Of a stretch of 64,000 nucleotides of DNA, positions 1-32,859 are shown piece after piece. Under the pieces are notes generated by a model. The model saw only the letters and a list, made by a program, of their open reading frames with translations, searched no databases and was not told where the DNA came from. The position numbers and the translations under genes were made by a program. Each line of letters opens with the position of its first letter. Position 1 is the first letter of the stretch. Origin of the DNA: Limnomonas spitsbergensis (taxonomy: Eukaryota; Chlorophyta; Chlorophyceae; Chlamydomonadales); assembly GCA_037349105.1 (NCBI GenBank), contig JAYJMM010000019.1, forward strand, positions 2,663,501 to 2,727,500, given 5' to 3'.

Positions 1-248
1 GGAGCAAGGGCTGTTTGCACCGGTAATGATCCGGTCATTTTTTGAAGGTGGAATAACATGGGGGTCTTGACTGATTGTTGCTGTTTTGGAAAGCAGCTCC
101 CTCGAGGCGCCTTTTGCAGGCTCGTGGACAGTTAAATATGGGACCTGTAATACGGATCTCGAACTTAAAACATGGAAATGGGATTCAAATTTTGTAATTC
201 AAATTTTGAAAATTTGAGTATTAGAATTCGACATTTGAAATCATCTGC

Positions 249-620
249 TTGCAGGTGGGTGTGGGATGTGGGGGAGGCAGCCCTCCTGCAATGGGACCTC
301 GCTCCCGCTTCTCCCGGACCTCCAACACCTCGGCCAAGGGCAGCAGCGTTAAACAAGGCAGCGACGGAGCCGCGGCTCCGGATCCATTGCCGTCGGCTTT
401 CGGATCCGCGACTCCGGACTCGAGACACGAGGGGGTCAGAAAAGTCCTTCCCATTGAGACCGGATCGGAATCCGGCGCGTTGCCGCCTCGGCCAGTGCAG
501 CCGCTGTCGAACGCGCCCTTGTCAGTAGAAGCCGCGACCACGCCCGGCCTGGGCGCCGCCCATCACGCGGGGGTATCGACGCGGATGCCAATCAACGGCA
601 GTCATGCGTCCTCCGCGTAG
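249..620 (+). other. possible GC-rich exon of an unknown protein
   Basis: A GC-rich island about 350 bp long in AT-richer surroundings stays open for 123 codons and ends at TAG (618-620). A plausible acceptor (gcttgcag) lies at the left edge, near 248-255. The predicted peptide is rich in Ser, Pro, Ala and Gly and matches no family I recognise. The contrast in composition is the only argument for a real exon. It could equally be a repeat remnant or a 5' untranslated region. Confidence 0.18.
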
Positions 621-654
621 AAGCGCACGGACGACGATTCGCCTCTCGTTTCTC

Positions 655-870
655 GGCCATTGTTCAGCTGCCATTCAGCTACCTTCAGCCACCTTCTGGG
701 CACCTGTATGGCGGGGACTCTCGCGCCTCGCACCCGATCATCGAATGCGTCTTCACGTCCTCACCACAGAAGTATGCCTCCATGGCATTTTTTTCTGGCT
801 CAGCTACATTTCTGCCACATTTCAGCTACATTTCAGCCACCTCCCGAGCACCAGTGGGGTTTGGGGCTGT
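655..870 (+). repeat. dispersed repeat family B, copy with AGCTAC head
   Basis: The copy starts with reiterated CAGCTACATTTCAGC-like words and continues into 'cacctcccgagcaccag'. The same head recurs near 21116, 39880, 40150, 55775, 57235, 60915 and 63595 in either orientation, followed by a shared body. This copy diverges early. Confidence 0.5.
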
Positions 871-1019
871 CTGTGTCAGGCTTTGGGGTCATTGGGTTTG
901 GGGCTGTATGTAGAAAAGCAGCTGCCCCTAGTTATAATGCCGTGTGAGAGGTCGTTCCTGCATCGACTCATGGGGCGACCAACGTCCGTGCTTGTCAGGG
1001 TGCTGCAATTATGCCAATG

Positions 1020-1180
1020 ACGTTACAGAAAGAAAGAAAACTACGCCCCTGCAGGGCGTGAGGGTTAAGGAAACAGCGCGGCATGGGCCTAGGCCGCGTC
1101 CGCGCCGTTACCATATGACGTTACACCTCTGGGCCATGCACAAGAAGGCTCGGCCGCGTGGGTGCCCAACTACGATTATT
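1020..1180 (-). repeat. dispersed repeat family A, long composite copy
   Basis: The left part is an (AAAG)n run followed by a small GC hairpin (acgcccctgcagggcgt) and 'ttaaggaaacagcgcgg'. The right part is the family A core: gttacacctctgggcc, then ctcggccgcgtggg, then gcccaact. The left part alone recurs near 35340-35415 and 13505-13562 (inverted); the core recurs at least ten times in the window. This is therefore the longest version seen, and may show how a complete unit looks. Confidence 0.55.
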
Positions 1181-2465
1181 TGTCACGCTGCGAATGGGAC
1201 AACTAAATCTCTATATACCCGGATTTTTTGGAGGGTTGAGGTTTTGACATCTGCTGTGGGTCGTTTTATATCGGGCACAAGCTGCATGACTAGGCTTTTT
1301 TCAGGACCGAAAGTGCATTTGGAGGGAGATTGATGGACTGTTAATTTGCCCCGAATTTGAGGTGAAACTGCAGAACTGGGGATTCGATCTGTTGGGTCTT
1401 GGAAGCGCTATTATTTGTGATTCGTGTGCCAGACAGTGAGAGGGCGCATGAGGCGTGAGGTGTGTACGGTACGAGGTTTTAAGACGGGTATATTCTTCAG
1501 ATTTCGAGGGCTTTGCATGCCTAGACTCCAGCCATTGCCAGATTTCGGAAAAGGCGCTTCGACGTCAGTGTTGTGACGATTACCAGTACGGTCCTCCCGT
1601 AGCAGAGTTACATAGCTGAGTTACACTCATTGTAATTCCAAGGCAAATTAATCTGTGGGACGAGCTAAGGGACCATAATTACTTACACGATTCCTGACTT
1701 TCGGCACAATTGCTCAGTGGTGTTCGTCGTACAAGCAAGGGTTATAATGTTTAATACAGGCTGCCTGATCTTGATCAGCCAGCTGATTGATTTGGATATG
1801 GGCCAAGCAGAGGTGTAACGCCATAGTCATTGCCCTGATCCAACTTCCGTATGTAACTCGTAGTTTCTTTCTTTTTTTGACCTGCTCCAAAGACCCGGCG
1901 GCCGCGTCGTTGAAAACTTGAGAAGATATGATTAACAGGGTTGAACCGTCTTTCTCGCTTTCTTTCATTTCTAATATTGCCTTCAGTTTCTTTTCCAACC
2001 AACCAGCCAGCTGGGCGGCCACGTGACCGAGCATTTTTGAAGCAGTCTAGGCGGTGGAACGTCAAACGCTTTTCAATTGACTAAGTCCCCGGAGGAACCT
2101 TTAGGTTTCGAAGGGTATAGGTGAATTTTAACCGGCCTGGAAAATCTGCGTTCGTGCGTGCGTGCGTGCGTGACTTTTATTTTTGCGAGCAGGCAAGCAA
2201 ACGGACCAGATCGCGTGTGACCAGAAGAGTGACCTACCACGCATATCTGATCCACTGGGCGCAGGAGGTGCGAGTCGATGGCGACAGAGCAACAGCACGA
2301 TTCGACCAGCCGCAAAAGCAATGCTGAAACGAATGCGAGATGTGCGTGAATAATGCCAAGCATGCATAAACAATTGTCAGCGCAGAAAATGTGGCGCTGA
2401 CGGTTGGGCCCCCCGTGTCGGAACAACAGTGACATTGCACGACGTTGCTTCTAGATTCTAGAAGC
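1181..2465. other. no gene seen; a decayed family A core near 2010-2070
   Basis: Open frames here are short and lack compositional signs of coding. A weak match to the family A core (gggcggccacgtgaccgag) lies at 2010-2070, and a second fragment (agaggtgtaacgcc) near 1810. A TTCTAGATTCTAGAAG palindrome at 2449-2464 borders the LINE fragment that follows. Confidence 0.5.
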
Positions 2466-3038
2466 TGCCCACAACACCCCTACTGCCGATATAAAACTGC
2501 GACCGGATTTGCTTATTGTCCAAGGTCTCCCACATTCCGAATTCCTTCGTCGTTACCGCGCTGGTCAACTCTCTAGCTCAGAAACTATGTCTCAGCTCCA
2601 GAGGACTTGCACCGTACACGTAGTTGAAGTCGGTTACACCTCCGAATTTTCTTTCGAACAGTGCCATGCCCGTAAATTAGAACAACATTTACAACTTATC
2701 CTTCTCTTCAAACATAATGGTTGGACAGTTTCCTTGGCACCCGTTCTCCATCCTGCCCTACCACCCGATCCTTCGCCGACCGTGCCCATCCCCCCCCTCA
2801 TCCTTCCCCGCCTTCTTCTCATACACATATCATCCTTCTGGGAACCGCAGGCTTCCTCTTTCGTCCTGCCGATAAAATCCTCAGCATGCTCGGTGTCTCC
2901 AAACACGACATCACCTCCGTCCTCAGCTGTCTCACGAAGCATACCATACGCTGCCATATAAACATCCTTCGTCAGCGTCGCCATCTGGAAAACTCCCCTG
3001 CCCATTATTGTCCGGTACCCCTTGACGACCCTCCTTAA
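2466..3038 (+). mobile_element. 3' terminal fragment of a LINE ORF2 (reverse transcriptase C-terminal region)
   Basis: The reading frame from about 2466 gives DIKLRPDLLIVQGLP, then VHVVEVGYTSEFSFEQ and KLEQHLQLILLF, then GW. It shifts frame near 2830 to continue as GTAGFLFRPADKILSMLGV and a final RRHLE. The word order VEVGY, then K..QH..L....GW, then LGTAG, then LGV, then RR.LE matches, from my knowledge of such elements, the region after the reverse transcriptase in algal non-LTR retrotransposons. One frameshift and the absence of the palm domain mark it as a dead 5'-truncated copy. The TATAAA at about 2490 falls inside the coding frame, so it is not a promoter. The family name is uncertain. 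Confidence 0.5.
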
Positions 3039-4345
3039 CTACCAGGTTTTTTGTCTCCCGGTGTACGGCATTTAAAATCCCGTATTCCTCAAGCCACGCT
3101 CAGGCGTTTTCTTTCTTTCTTTCTAAAGTGGTGTTGATCGGCAATTTAAACATGCTTCCGTACATATATAACAAGCAATGCAGAGATCTCGGTAGAACTG
3201 TGCTAGCCGTGTCGGAGCGCGCTTCCGCCACGTAGCTTTTGGAAGCACCGAGGCACGAATCTGATGATAGCTTTGCGACATGGACGCCCCTCGGCCCGAT
3301 CTAAATTGCTACGAACTGCTCTCGTCTAAAAGCATGGTTCGTGTGCAGAAACATAGGACCGAGGCATCAACCGTGTCGGGACGGTGTCCCGTCATGCGGC
3401 ACCATGCACCAAGTGCCATGCACCCTACCTGATTTACGATACTACAAACTGTTTTTCCACGCCTGCCCTTGATCTCAACCTTCCCAAGCCACGTTTCTGC
3501 CCCTCATAGATCCTCCGGGCAGCGAGCTGAAAGCGAGCACTTGTCTCAACCAGGGGGTGGGAAGCCACGAGGGTTTGATCCAGGCCAAAACCAGGGTGCA
3601 GAAAAATGTCTGGAAGCAAGTTCGTAGGATGCAGTGATGGCTAGATCTAAAGCTGATATTAAAGTTTCGCAATCACAATCATTCGCCTCGATTGGGTCGG
3701 GATTGGGCCCTCGTGTCTCAAAAGTTCGAGTTTCAGCAGGTGTCGCACTCTGCCCACGCTTGGGCGAAAAACTTGCGCATAGATGGTCGAGGTGTTTTTA
3801 AGAATGAAGGCCTGCATGCTCGCTGCACAAGGGCAGTTTCAAAACGTGTACAACACCTGTTCCAGAAAAAACGCAAAAATGTCTGGCTTGTTTGAAACTT
3901 GGCCTGTGCACACGGAGATCAACATAAAACGGCATCTAGCAACCTTCAGCTTGTTCTTTAAAATCGCAGCACGCTCTCGACAGCAACACCGCATGGAATC
4001 GGGAATCCAGTGACAAACGGACCAAGCGTCGATGTTGGGCGATGGCGCGATGCTGAACCAAACATAGAAGTAAGAACGGATTATGAAACGGAAAACCTCC
4101 TTGTTCTTAATAATCAGCTTAAAGTGAACTGCAAAATAGGGAGCATACTAGCATGTCATGCACACCTGACCCTGCTCTTCACATGCAGGCAGACACCCTC
4201 AATTATAACGCGGTGGAAGTTAGTGATGCAGCAGCATGTGAAATAGATCCGCCTATTAGAGGTAGAGGGCTCTCAAGCGTATGGCCAATGGGAGGGCATG
4301 TTGGAGGCGTCCCGGTGTCTGTGGGTTGCATGGAATGATGGAATG
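3039..4345. other. no gene seen
   Basis: The stretch is AT-richer with short open frames only. A (CTTT)n run at 3107-3124 resembles the purine-rich tail seen beside family A repeats. Nothing else is supported. Confidence 0.5.
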
Positions 4346-4925
4346 ACATGTGGGAGAAGCTGCCCAGCGACTTCCGCGCTATCACCGTTTGCATGGGAGA
4401 TGGAAGTGCACCAGCGCTCTTGCGCCAGCTGCAAGGGGAGATGGTGAAGGGCTGGATGCATGCCCTGGAGATGGGCTGGATCAGCTAACAACACCAGGGC
4501 ACAGATGGCGCTTCTAGACCGCCTCAAGGTTGACAAGCCAGCTACAGCAGGCCGCACCAAGCGGAAGAATCGAGCCGAGGAGGAGGACGATGGGGCCGAG
4601 GGCACTGCCCGGGGGCGTGTGGCAGTGGCGCCGGCACTACGCCATGCACCAGCACCGACTGTGGCTGTGGTCCGGGAGGGTGCGTTTTATCCAACAGCAA
4701 CAACCCAAGGGAGCCGAGGTGCAGCTTGCATGCAGCAAGTGCCCCACAACCATGAAGCCTGGATCCTGTCTGTTCTGCCCCACTTGCTGCTTTGCTGCCC
4801 GACAGCTTTCCGGCTTTGTCATGTGCTGCGCAAGCAAGACCAGGAAGCACATCCGAGGCGAGCAAGCTGCTGGAAAAGCAGTAGTGGCAGCAGCAGCAGC
4901 AGCAGCAGCAGCCACTGGGCCATAA
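4346..4925 (+). pseudogene. decayed reading frame with Cys-rich C-terminus, unknown protein
   Basis: Three coding-like blocks follow each other in different frames. Block one is DMWEKLPSDFRAITVCMGDG through EMVKGWMHALEMGWIS and ends at a TAA near 4486. Block two is MALLDRLKVDKPATAG followed by a basic and acidic stretch. Block three, in a shifted frame, contains two CxxC pairs (ACSKC about 4729-4743, CLFCPTCC about 4767-4790), a further Cys pair, a poly-Ala run from a CAG microsatellite, and a stop at 4923-4925. Composition and residue use look protein-coding; the frame changes suggest a pseudogene or missed introns. A Cys-rich tail after a helical block would fit a transposase remnant, but I cannot name the family. 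Confidence 0.3.
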
Positions 4926-6312
4926 ACAGCTGAACATGAAGCATCATGCCTTTTTTTTTATACTGGCTTTTTTACTTTTTACCCATACCAGCCCATACAT
5001 GCTGCTTACATCTCGGGCTTGTTCTTTCAGGCTTGAAGCCGCTCTTCTGCTTATGTTTCACAGTGCTTCTCATAATTTCCTCCTGACTTCAAGTATCGTA
5101 GCTTTGGTCTCTTCGTGAAAGCTCGTGCATGGCTGTTGCGTGCCGTGCATACCCGTTTTAGAAGCTATGATGATGCCATTCAGCATTGCCTCTAGTTACA
5201 GAGTGCTATTTTTGTTAATTTGTTGCTAATATCTTTGAGCCTTGGTCTCTCCCTGGCAGCCCGTGAGTCCCAGCCTGCTGCATGTTTAGAACAGTGCATA
5301 CCCGCTGGGCCCTGCTGAACGCTCGGTCACGTGGGGCTGCATGTAGTGTTGGCTCGTTTCAGGGGGCCTGTAGCCATTTTGGCGCCATTCCGGCCAATTT
5401 ACGCAGCTCCTAATGTTACATACCGCTTGTGCAATCACTTTCCTACATTTATCTCTAACGTTCGTGAACAGCTAACGATGGCTGGCGACAAAGAGACTCC
5501 CAGGTGTGACTTTTTACGTCAGGACAAGCCTCGAGTGTGTTGAGGCGAGCACCTAGCTCCATAAACTGATCAAACATATTGCATTAAGTCTTTCTAAACT
5601 CGTAAAGAAAGAAAGAAAGAAAGCGCCTGGGCGTGTCTTAAGGTATACGATGCTTGTGCACCGTACACCATCAAGAAGTCAGGATGGAAAGAAGGGGAGA
5701 AACCCTAAATTTCGTCCGAGGTGATATTGGGAACCTCGGCATGTCGCTGGCCTCGGAACCATCCCCAGGCGTTCGGAATTGCCACGCCAGGTCGCCAGCC
5801 GAATCAAATATATTTGTTTTGGTTTAATAAAGAGAATTCCATCCATATTAGGCCAAACCCCGAAAATTTTGCGGATTCGGCCCCCGTGGCTTCCCACCCC
5901 CTGGTCTCAACGGTATACGTTACTTCTTCCACGAAAGCATGGGCAAGCAGCCCTTGCCTGCCCCGGCATACGTCGTGAAAGAATGTGCTTGCCTTCTTGG
6001 GCCTGCCCCATCCCTGATCATGTACCGGTACCTTTTCCCGGACGCGACGGCATTGGAAGCAAAGCATGTAGCGCTTCCTCAACATGCTCGCTGCCTTCTC
6101 TACTAGAATGATGATGGGCTAGTAGGCCAACATCATTAGCACAGGTTGAATGCTCGCATATTACTGACAATTCAGGGGTTACACCACCATAAAGTCACCT
6201 TGCGGTAGCTTCATGCTTGCCATACACCATCGCAATACATGTTCCTCTCAAAAGCTTCACATGGGTCCTTTAGTGGGTCCGACTGACCAAGATGTCCGCC
6301 AACATACTGATT
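4926..6312. other. no gene seen; fragments of dispersed repeats
   Basis: A truncated family A piece (gctgggccctgctgaacgctcgg) lies at about 5303-5330 and recurs near 53770. A (GAAA)n run followed by 'gcgcctgggcgtg' at 5602-5637 is a family A left end. No supported coding sequence. Confidence 0.45.
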
Positions 6313-6790
6313 CCAGAAGTTCAGCATGTCGCCCTCCGCAACAAAAAATAAAGAAGTTAACTCCATGAGTCCAACCTTCCTCCGAAAAACGAACGGCCCT
6401 TTCCTCTGTTAAGCGTTCCCCTCTGCAAGACACATCTGTAGTTCATCACATTGCCCTCTCCCATTACAAACTCCTAGGTTCTTACCAACCATGGCCGGTC
6501 CCTTCATCCAACATAACAGCCAACATTTACGCAGTTTCCCTCCAGCCACGAAACCTGAAATTCACCACATCACCCTCCAAGATCTCATCGGTGGCACCAC
6601 TACATGAATTGACGCTCAATGCCAGCCTCTATGCATTACCCCTCCATGCCAGCCTCTATGGAGTGGACCTTAACTTCATCACGTCGCCTTCCACAACCAC
6701 GTACACGTTGCCCTCCACCCTCCTATATGCCAGCCTTTCCAAAAAAACGATGTGAACCTGAAGTTCATCACGTCGCTTTCTGCCAACACG
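6313..6790 (-). repeat. five decayed copies of the 3' end of YchF exon 14
   Basis: On the minus strand the motif GAxGGCGACxTGxTGAAxTT, encoding EGDVMNF, recurs at about 6770-6735, 6700-6665, 6580-6548, 6455-6430 and 6345-6318, each less similar to the genuine exon end. The copies share 10-20 bases of sequence beyond it (gttcacatcg in the nearest copy). They lie only downstream of the gene's last recognised exon. Their presence hints that the sequence after MNF may once have been, or still is, a splice donor. Confidence 0.6.
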
Positions 6791-6844
6791 CCCTCCTTGC
6801 CATCAGAGCTCCTAGTTGTCAGCCCCTACTTGTCTTCGGGAAAT

Positions 6845-28635
<21,791 letters not shown>

Positions 28636-28639
28636 GGTG

Positions 28640-29640
28640 CACGAAAGGAATATGGTTAATAAAATATAATAGGGAAAGCTGACGATACGTCGCTACAAAT
28701 ATCATCGGCAGACGCTCGATTCTACTGGTCACTGATCGCTCGGGAGTGTACAACAGAACTGTGAGAGAGGTCACACCTCGAATTTTGCGGACGACCGTGA
28801 CGCATTTGAATTTTGAAGCATTCTATGTCTAGGAGAACACATTTGATTCCTAATGATCATATTTTGTCATTCCTCTGATAATAGTAGGACAGAGGGCTTA
28901 TTCCGCAACTGCCTAAATCTCCTGGACCGCCGGAAGGGCCCAACTAAGCCCAACCATGCTGAAGTTAAGCAATCAGAATATTGTAGCAAGTGTTAGATTT
29001 GCGTTATGGGTTTTTTCCATTGACGCCTTAAACCAAAACTGTTTCCATTGAATTCCGTGAAGTTCACAGCAAACTTCCTGGTGCCAGAGGTCTGATCTTG
29101 GGTGCCGACCCATTCTGCGACGATTCGTGACCTCGGAACCACAAGTATCGCCTCATATTTCGATCTGGCAATAGAAATGGCGTCTTGATTGTCGAACGGT
29201 CTTTCGAGCGGAGATGGTTCCTTAAACAAGGAGGCAACCAACTCACATAATAGCTTAAACCTGGCGAATGAGACGGTATAGGCTATTCCGTTTTGCGTGG
29301 TTTCGGCTCCGTACATAGAGGCCTAAACAGGCCTAAACCGTGTCGGTTTGCGGCAGTTGGGTCGAAATTGGGCCGTAAACCGTATCGGTTGCCCGACAGA
29401 ATTGCAATGGAAACAGCACATACATCTCCCCGTTCCGGCGGTACATGTTGTGTGTTCATGTTCATTGGTAAATGCGGTGCCAGAACAATCCAAAGTTGGT
29501 GCACCAACATCTGCAATCCGTAGAATTGGTAGTGGGTGAAGTGTAGGTTGAGCACTTGATCACTTGCTGAGCAATTGAATGATGCCTCAAGGCTATGCTT
29601 GAATGCTAGGCCTTTCTGCACATAGTGTAGTGCTCCGTTA
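28640..29640. other. no gene seen upstream of the YchF gene
   Basis: AT-rich sequence upstream of the YchF start. A TATATTTTATT-like word on the minus strand (28655-28672) is too close to the ATG to be a convincing TATA box. Open frames around 29000-29620 on the minus strand are not recognisable. A short word at 28951-28967 (catgctgaagttaagca) resembles the middle of 5S rRNA but the rest does not. Confidence 0.4.
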
Positions 29641-29719
29641 CATTGGTTGCCCCTCCGTCATTGTTCCTATGCATCCCCGAAGAATCAGTCAAGGGGCGCG
29701 AAAAACAATATAAAACGCC

Positions 29720-30060
29720 CTCATGCACAGCGGATCCACTGGAACGGGGGGGTTAGAACCACAGCCAAAAGCGGATCCATCGCAACCTCGATCGCAACAC
29801 CAGGATCCGCAGATCCGCTCAAGCCACAATAGATAGCGGATACAATGGATAGCACATGGCAAATCCATGTGGTGTGGGCCACCGATCACCTTAGGCCGCG
29901 GCATTGCCTCAAGAGCAAGATGCAGCCTAGCTTCCTCCAACATCTGCGCCATGTTGCAAGGCTACCTCCATCCGTTGATACCTAAGGACGGCGCAACGGT
30001 CAGCGGCAAGAGGCACGCTGCTGCTAGCGGTGTTGGGCACGTTGGGGTAGCGAGCAGGTG
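29720..30060 (+). mobile_element. LINE fragment related to 44680-44900
   Basis: The frame at 29867-30000 reads MWCGPPITLGRGIASRARCS and continues LASSNICAMLQGYLHPL. The minus-strand LINE piece at 44899-44690 reads CGDVVWDPLITSGHGIASRARCSPASSSFCAMLRGYPRPL. This shared protein-level block defines homologous fragments. The copy is short and has no palm domain. Confidence 0.55.
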
Positions 30061-30194
30061 AAGGAGGCGCTAATGTGTGCTTCCAGTGCCCTAAGTGTTA
30101 GGGAGCAGTTACTAGAGCGGGGGTGGGCAGGGCCTCCGAGCGCTGCCACTAACTTCCACCAGTCAAGGTAGCACAATACGGCAAAACCTGTTTC

Positions 30195-30229
30195 GTATCC
30201 GGAGCGGATCGCTGCTCCGCTCCGGATAC
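30195..30229. repeat. perfect 14-bp inverted repeat (GTATCCGGAGCGGA) with 7-bp loop
   Basis: The left arm 30195-30208 and right arm 30216-30229 are exact complements around tcgctgc. The word 'gtatccgga' recurs near 31318 beside 'gcggagcgg'. It could be the end of a small inverted-repeat element or a regulatory palindrome. Confidence 0.6.
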
Positions 30230-30451
30230 GGCAATACTGCTCCGATCCGGCTCACCATGCAGGAAATTTGTGTGCAGCCCTTCCGGGCGACATGGCAGGC
30301 CATGCGCTGCTAGCGGTTTTTACACGAGTACCAGAGGTAAACGACAGCTAGTTTTTGAGGCGTTGTTTTGTCAAGCAACCCTTGCACACGTGTTGCTTAG
30401 ACGCCATAGGGGGCGGGAATCAACAACCACGCGATATTACGCCTACATAAC

Positions 30452-30832
30452 ATGTCCGATATAACTGAGGACGTCGCTGACGTTCTTGACATATTCGTTG
30501 ATAACCTCGGGGAAACGCCCAAACCTTCTGACCCCACCAAGTTGTCCTCCAATTTGCGATGGCATTGCAAGCAATGCAAGCTAGCTTTTTGGCTCCGGAC
30601 GAAGCCTTTAGTAGCCCATTGCAACAAAGTGTCAGGGAAAGATGTATATATGCGATCAATCAACGTCACGTCAAGGGGCGGGGTTTGGCAGGATGCACAA
30701 TTTGGCTGTTTTAAGGAACAACGAACTCCGAAAACAACGAAACACGTCCGTGACTACGGTATCCGAATCGCCCGATCGATCAGCAATTTAGCACGAGCTA
30801 AGGAAATCCAGCCTTCACCCAGGGAACCTTGA
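30452..30832 (+). CDS. open frame with BED-type zinc-finger-like motif, possible hAT transposase N-terminus
   Basis: An ATG-initiated frame of 126 codons. It starts acidic (MSDITEDVADVLDIFVDNLG). A finger-like stretch RWHCKQCKLAFWLR, then HCNKVSGKDV, spans about residues 36-66. W.C..C followed by H...SGK.V is the pattern of BED fingers in plant and algal hAT transposases. The second ligand pair is imperfect (H-C adjacent). A basic segment follows (QRTPKTTKHVRDYG). The frame ends at TGA without any catalytic domain, so it is a truncated transposase, an exon whose partner is unseen, or a small derived protein. Neighbours are LINE pieces. Confidence 0.35.
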   Translation: MSDITEDVADVLDIFVDNLGETPKPSDPTKLSSNLRWHCKQCKLAFWLRTKPLVAHCNKVSGKDVYMRSINVTSRGGVWQDAQFGCFKEQRTPKTTKHVRDYGIRIARSISNLARAKEIQPSPREP

Positions 30833-31440
30833 GCCAAAGTCGCCAAATTCTGCATACTGACAGTCTCAGGTAAGGTTGCAGATTTGAAGGGCAAGGGGGG
30901 AAACTTGAGGGGATATTAGTTATGCATGGCAACTACCGACTGGGGTTGTTACTGTTTTTATTTTTTATAACTAGTAGAATAGCTTTGCTATTTAGGTTAA
31001 ATATATAAAAAAAACTTTTTTGATTGGACAGTTCATGATTTGGGGACTACGTCGATCATTGACTGTTTCGCCATTGCAATTTGCATGGTCCTTAGACCTA
31101 ACTAATATACATGCATGTTGCATGGATGCATGGCTACTTTGGGGCCGGTAGAGGGGGGGATCTGCCATATGGGCATGCATGGGGTTGTCTGCTGGCATGC
31201 AACCATCTTCATGTCTTTGTATGCCAGTGATGTGTCTAAAACAAGTTTTTGACTGCAAACTAGTGATACTCCAAGCCCGCCGTATCGAAGCGGAGCGGAG
31301 CGGACCAGAGAAGAAGCGTATCCGGATCGTGCTACATTGCCACCATTTGTACCAGGCTGAGCAAAGGTGGGATGCACTTGCTTTCGTGGACTGTGTTGTG
31401 GGCATTGTTGAGGGTTAGTCTCTAGGGATTCTGAGGCGCT
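30833..31440. other. no gene seen
   Basis: AT-rich stretch with short open frames only. The region 31080-31280 contains repeated 'catgcatg' words. No support for a product. Confidence 0.4.
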
Positions 31441-31544
31441 TGTGTCGTTTGCCTTTCCGGCCTTCTCTTATGGTCCTCTTCTTTTGTTTGTTGTTGTCGT
31501 TGTTGTTGTTTGCCCCCTATTTAGTTTCTTCTCTTCTCCCTTCT

Positions 31545-31797
31545 GATCAGTGGGGCGCCCCCGCGGCCAAGCAAGGGTGGGATAAGCTTGCTTTTGTGCT
31601 TTTTTTTTGAGAGGCTTTGTTCATGGCTACTCTTTAGTGGAACTCAGGTGTCGGACTTGGTCTTCTTTGCCTTCCCAGCCTCTCCTTCTGTTCCTTTCCC
31701 CCCTCATCCTTTTACTTTATGCGTTTCTCCCTTCTGTACAATTGGGCGCCCACGCGGCCGAGCTTTGAGCGGGCCCAGAGGTTTAACGTTATTGACC
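31545..31797 (+). repeat. two family A cores, one partial and one complete
   Basis: A partial core (tggggcgcccccgcggccaagc) lies at 31551-31572. A full core (attgggcgcccacgcggccgagctttgagcgggcccagaggtttaacg) lies at 31740-31787. Each follows a pyrimidine-rich tract (ttcttctcttctcccttctg, tttctcccttctg). The complete one directly abuts a LINE fragment. Confidence 0.7.
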
Positions 31798-32210
31798 TCC
31801 GTCCGCTGTCAGTTGGGGGGTCATGATGCAGATCCACCCGTTACCATACAGCGAAGTTGGTGGCAGCATGTACTTCGCTTCTACAATGCCGCGGTCGCAC
31901 CATCAGCACAGCAAGTCAGCCCACTCATGGCCGCAACCATGGCGGCCGACATGGAGCTCGCTATCAGACACTCAGACAGGGAGCCGGAGGGCGCAATCGG
32001 TGCAGGGAATTGCTAGGTGCTTTGGAGGAGCTGAAGCTGGGATCCGCCGTCCCCAAGCTGCATCAGACGGCAACTAACCCTCAGCCGCTACCTGTGCCAG
32101 AGGTGCTAGCGCTACTTGATGCAGCATACGAGCGGGCGCAGGTGGATGCCTGGGTGCAGATAGCATAGGGGACCCCAAAGCCATTGAACACAGGTCTACC
32201 ACGGCCCATT
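31798..32210 (+). mobile_element. LINE fragment, related to 44700-44230 on the minus strand
   Basis: The frames read RSWWQHVLRFYNAAVAPSAQQ, then PLMAATMAADMELAIR, then (frame-shifted) LPVPEVLALLDAAYERAQ. The minus-strand element at 44.7-44.2 kb reads RSWWQHVLRFYNAAVAPAAQQ, then PLMAAAMAADMELAVR, then VLEVLALVNTAYERR. This copy is uninterrupted at the point where the other carries a family A insertion (about 32100), so it is the empty site. Stops and shifts show it is dead. Confidence 0.6.
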
Positions 32211-32241
32211 GCACGCTTAATAGCATCAACTACTAGCAATT

Positions 32242-32859
32242 ATGGTATGCATGTTGGCATGTTGTGTACCGGTAGTTTTGGACTTCTGGTACCGAAGTGG
32301 TTGGCTGCAAACCATAATGATTCGGATGGGGCTCTTACCGGCGTTTGCCTCATTGGTACTATCTTTGTCCGCTATGAAGGCTGCATCTCCATATCACGGG
32401 GGCAGCCAAAGGCAATACCTTGAGGTACCGGTGCATGCGTACGGTGCATGGAAACGATGGAAAAAGGACACTAGCTCGGGATCGGGAGGCGGGACTACTG
32501 CGGGAGGCGGGAGGCGGCCCCCAAACCAGTCCTTCGATGTGCTTAGGGCCCATGCCATCTTTTTTAGCATAGCGAACAAGATCGGCCCCGTTGGACGGAC
32601 CAAAGAGCAAGGAATCAATTATGCGAGCGAGCAGGCATACGAGCGCGCGAACAAGAAATATGCATGGATTACGCACAATGTAGCGGCGACATGTCCAGGA
32701 CGAAGATTCCCCAGAAGATTCCCACCGAGTTCATCGCGTGTGCGACACAATGAGGAATTCCTCTGGAAATCGTTCCGGCACTATTTTCAGAAAATGAAGG
32801 CGGCGAGGTTGACTGGGAACTTGCAGATCAGGGTGCTCGCACACGTGAAAAACCCGTGA
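32242..32859 (+). other. 205-codon open frame, unknown product
   Basis: ATG to TGA. The first 60 codons look non-coding. A Gly/Ser/Thr-rich stretch follows (SSGSGGGTTAGGGRRPP). The last 90 residues have balanced composition (EQAYERANKKYAWITHN, then HNEEFLWKSFRHYFQKMKAARL) and are the likeliest coding part. I do not recognise a family. Its position between LINE pieces suggests a mobile-element remnant. Confidence 0.25.

Noticed and set aside
2449..2500. Heat-shock-element-like palindrome followed by TATAAA
   Set aside because: The TATAAA lies inside a LINE reading frame (DIKLRPD), so the arrangement is probably coincidental.
28921..28990. 5S rRNA-like word (gctgaagttaagca)
   Set aside because: Only about 15 bases match; the flanking stems of 5S rRNA are absent.
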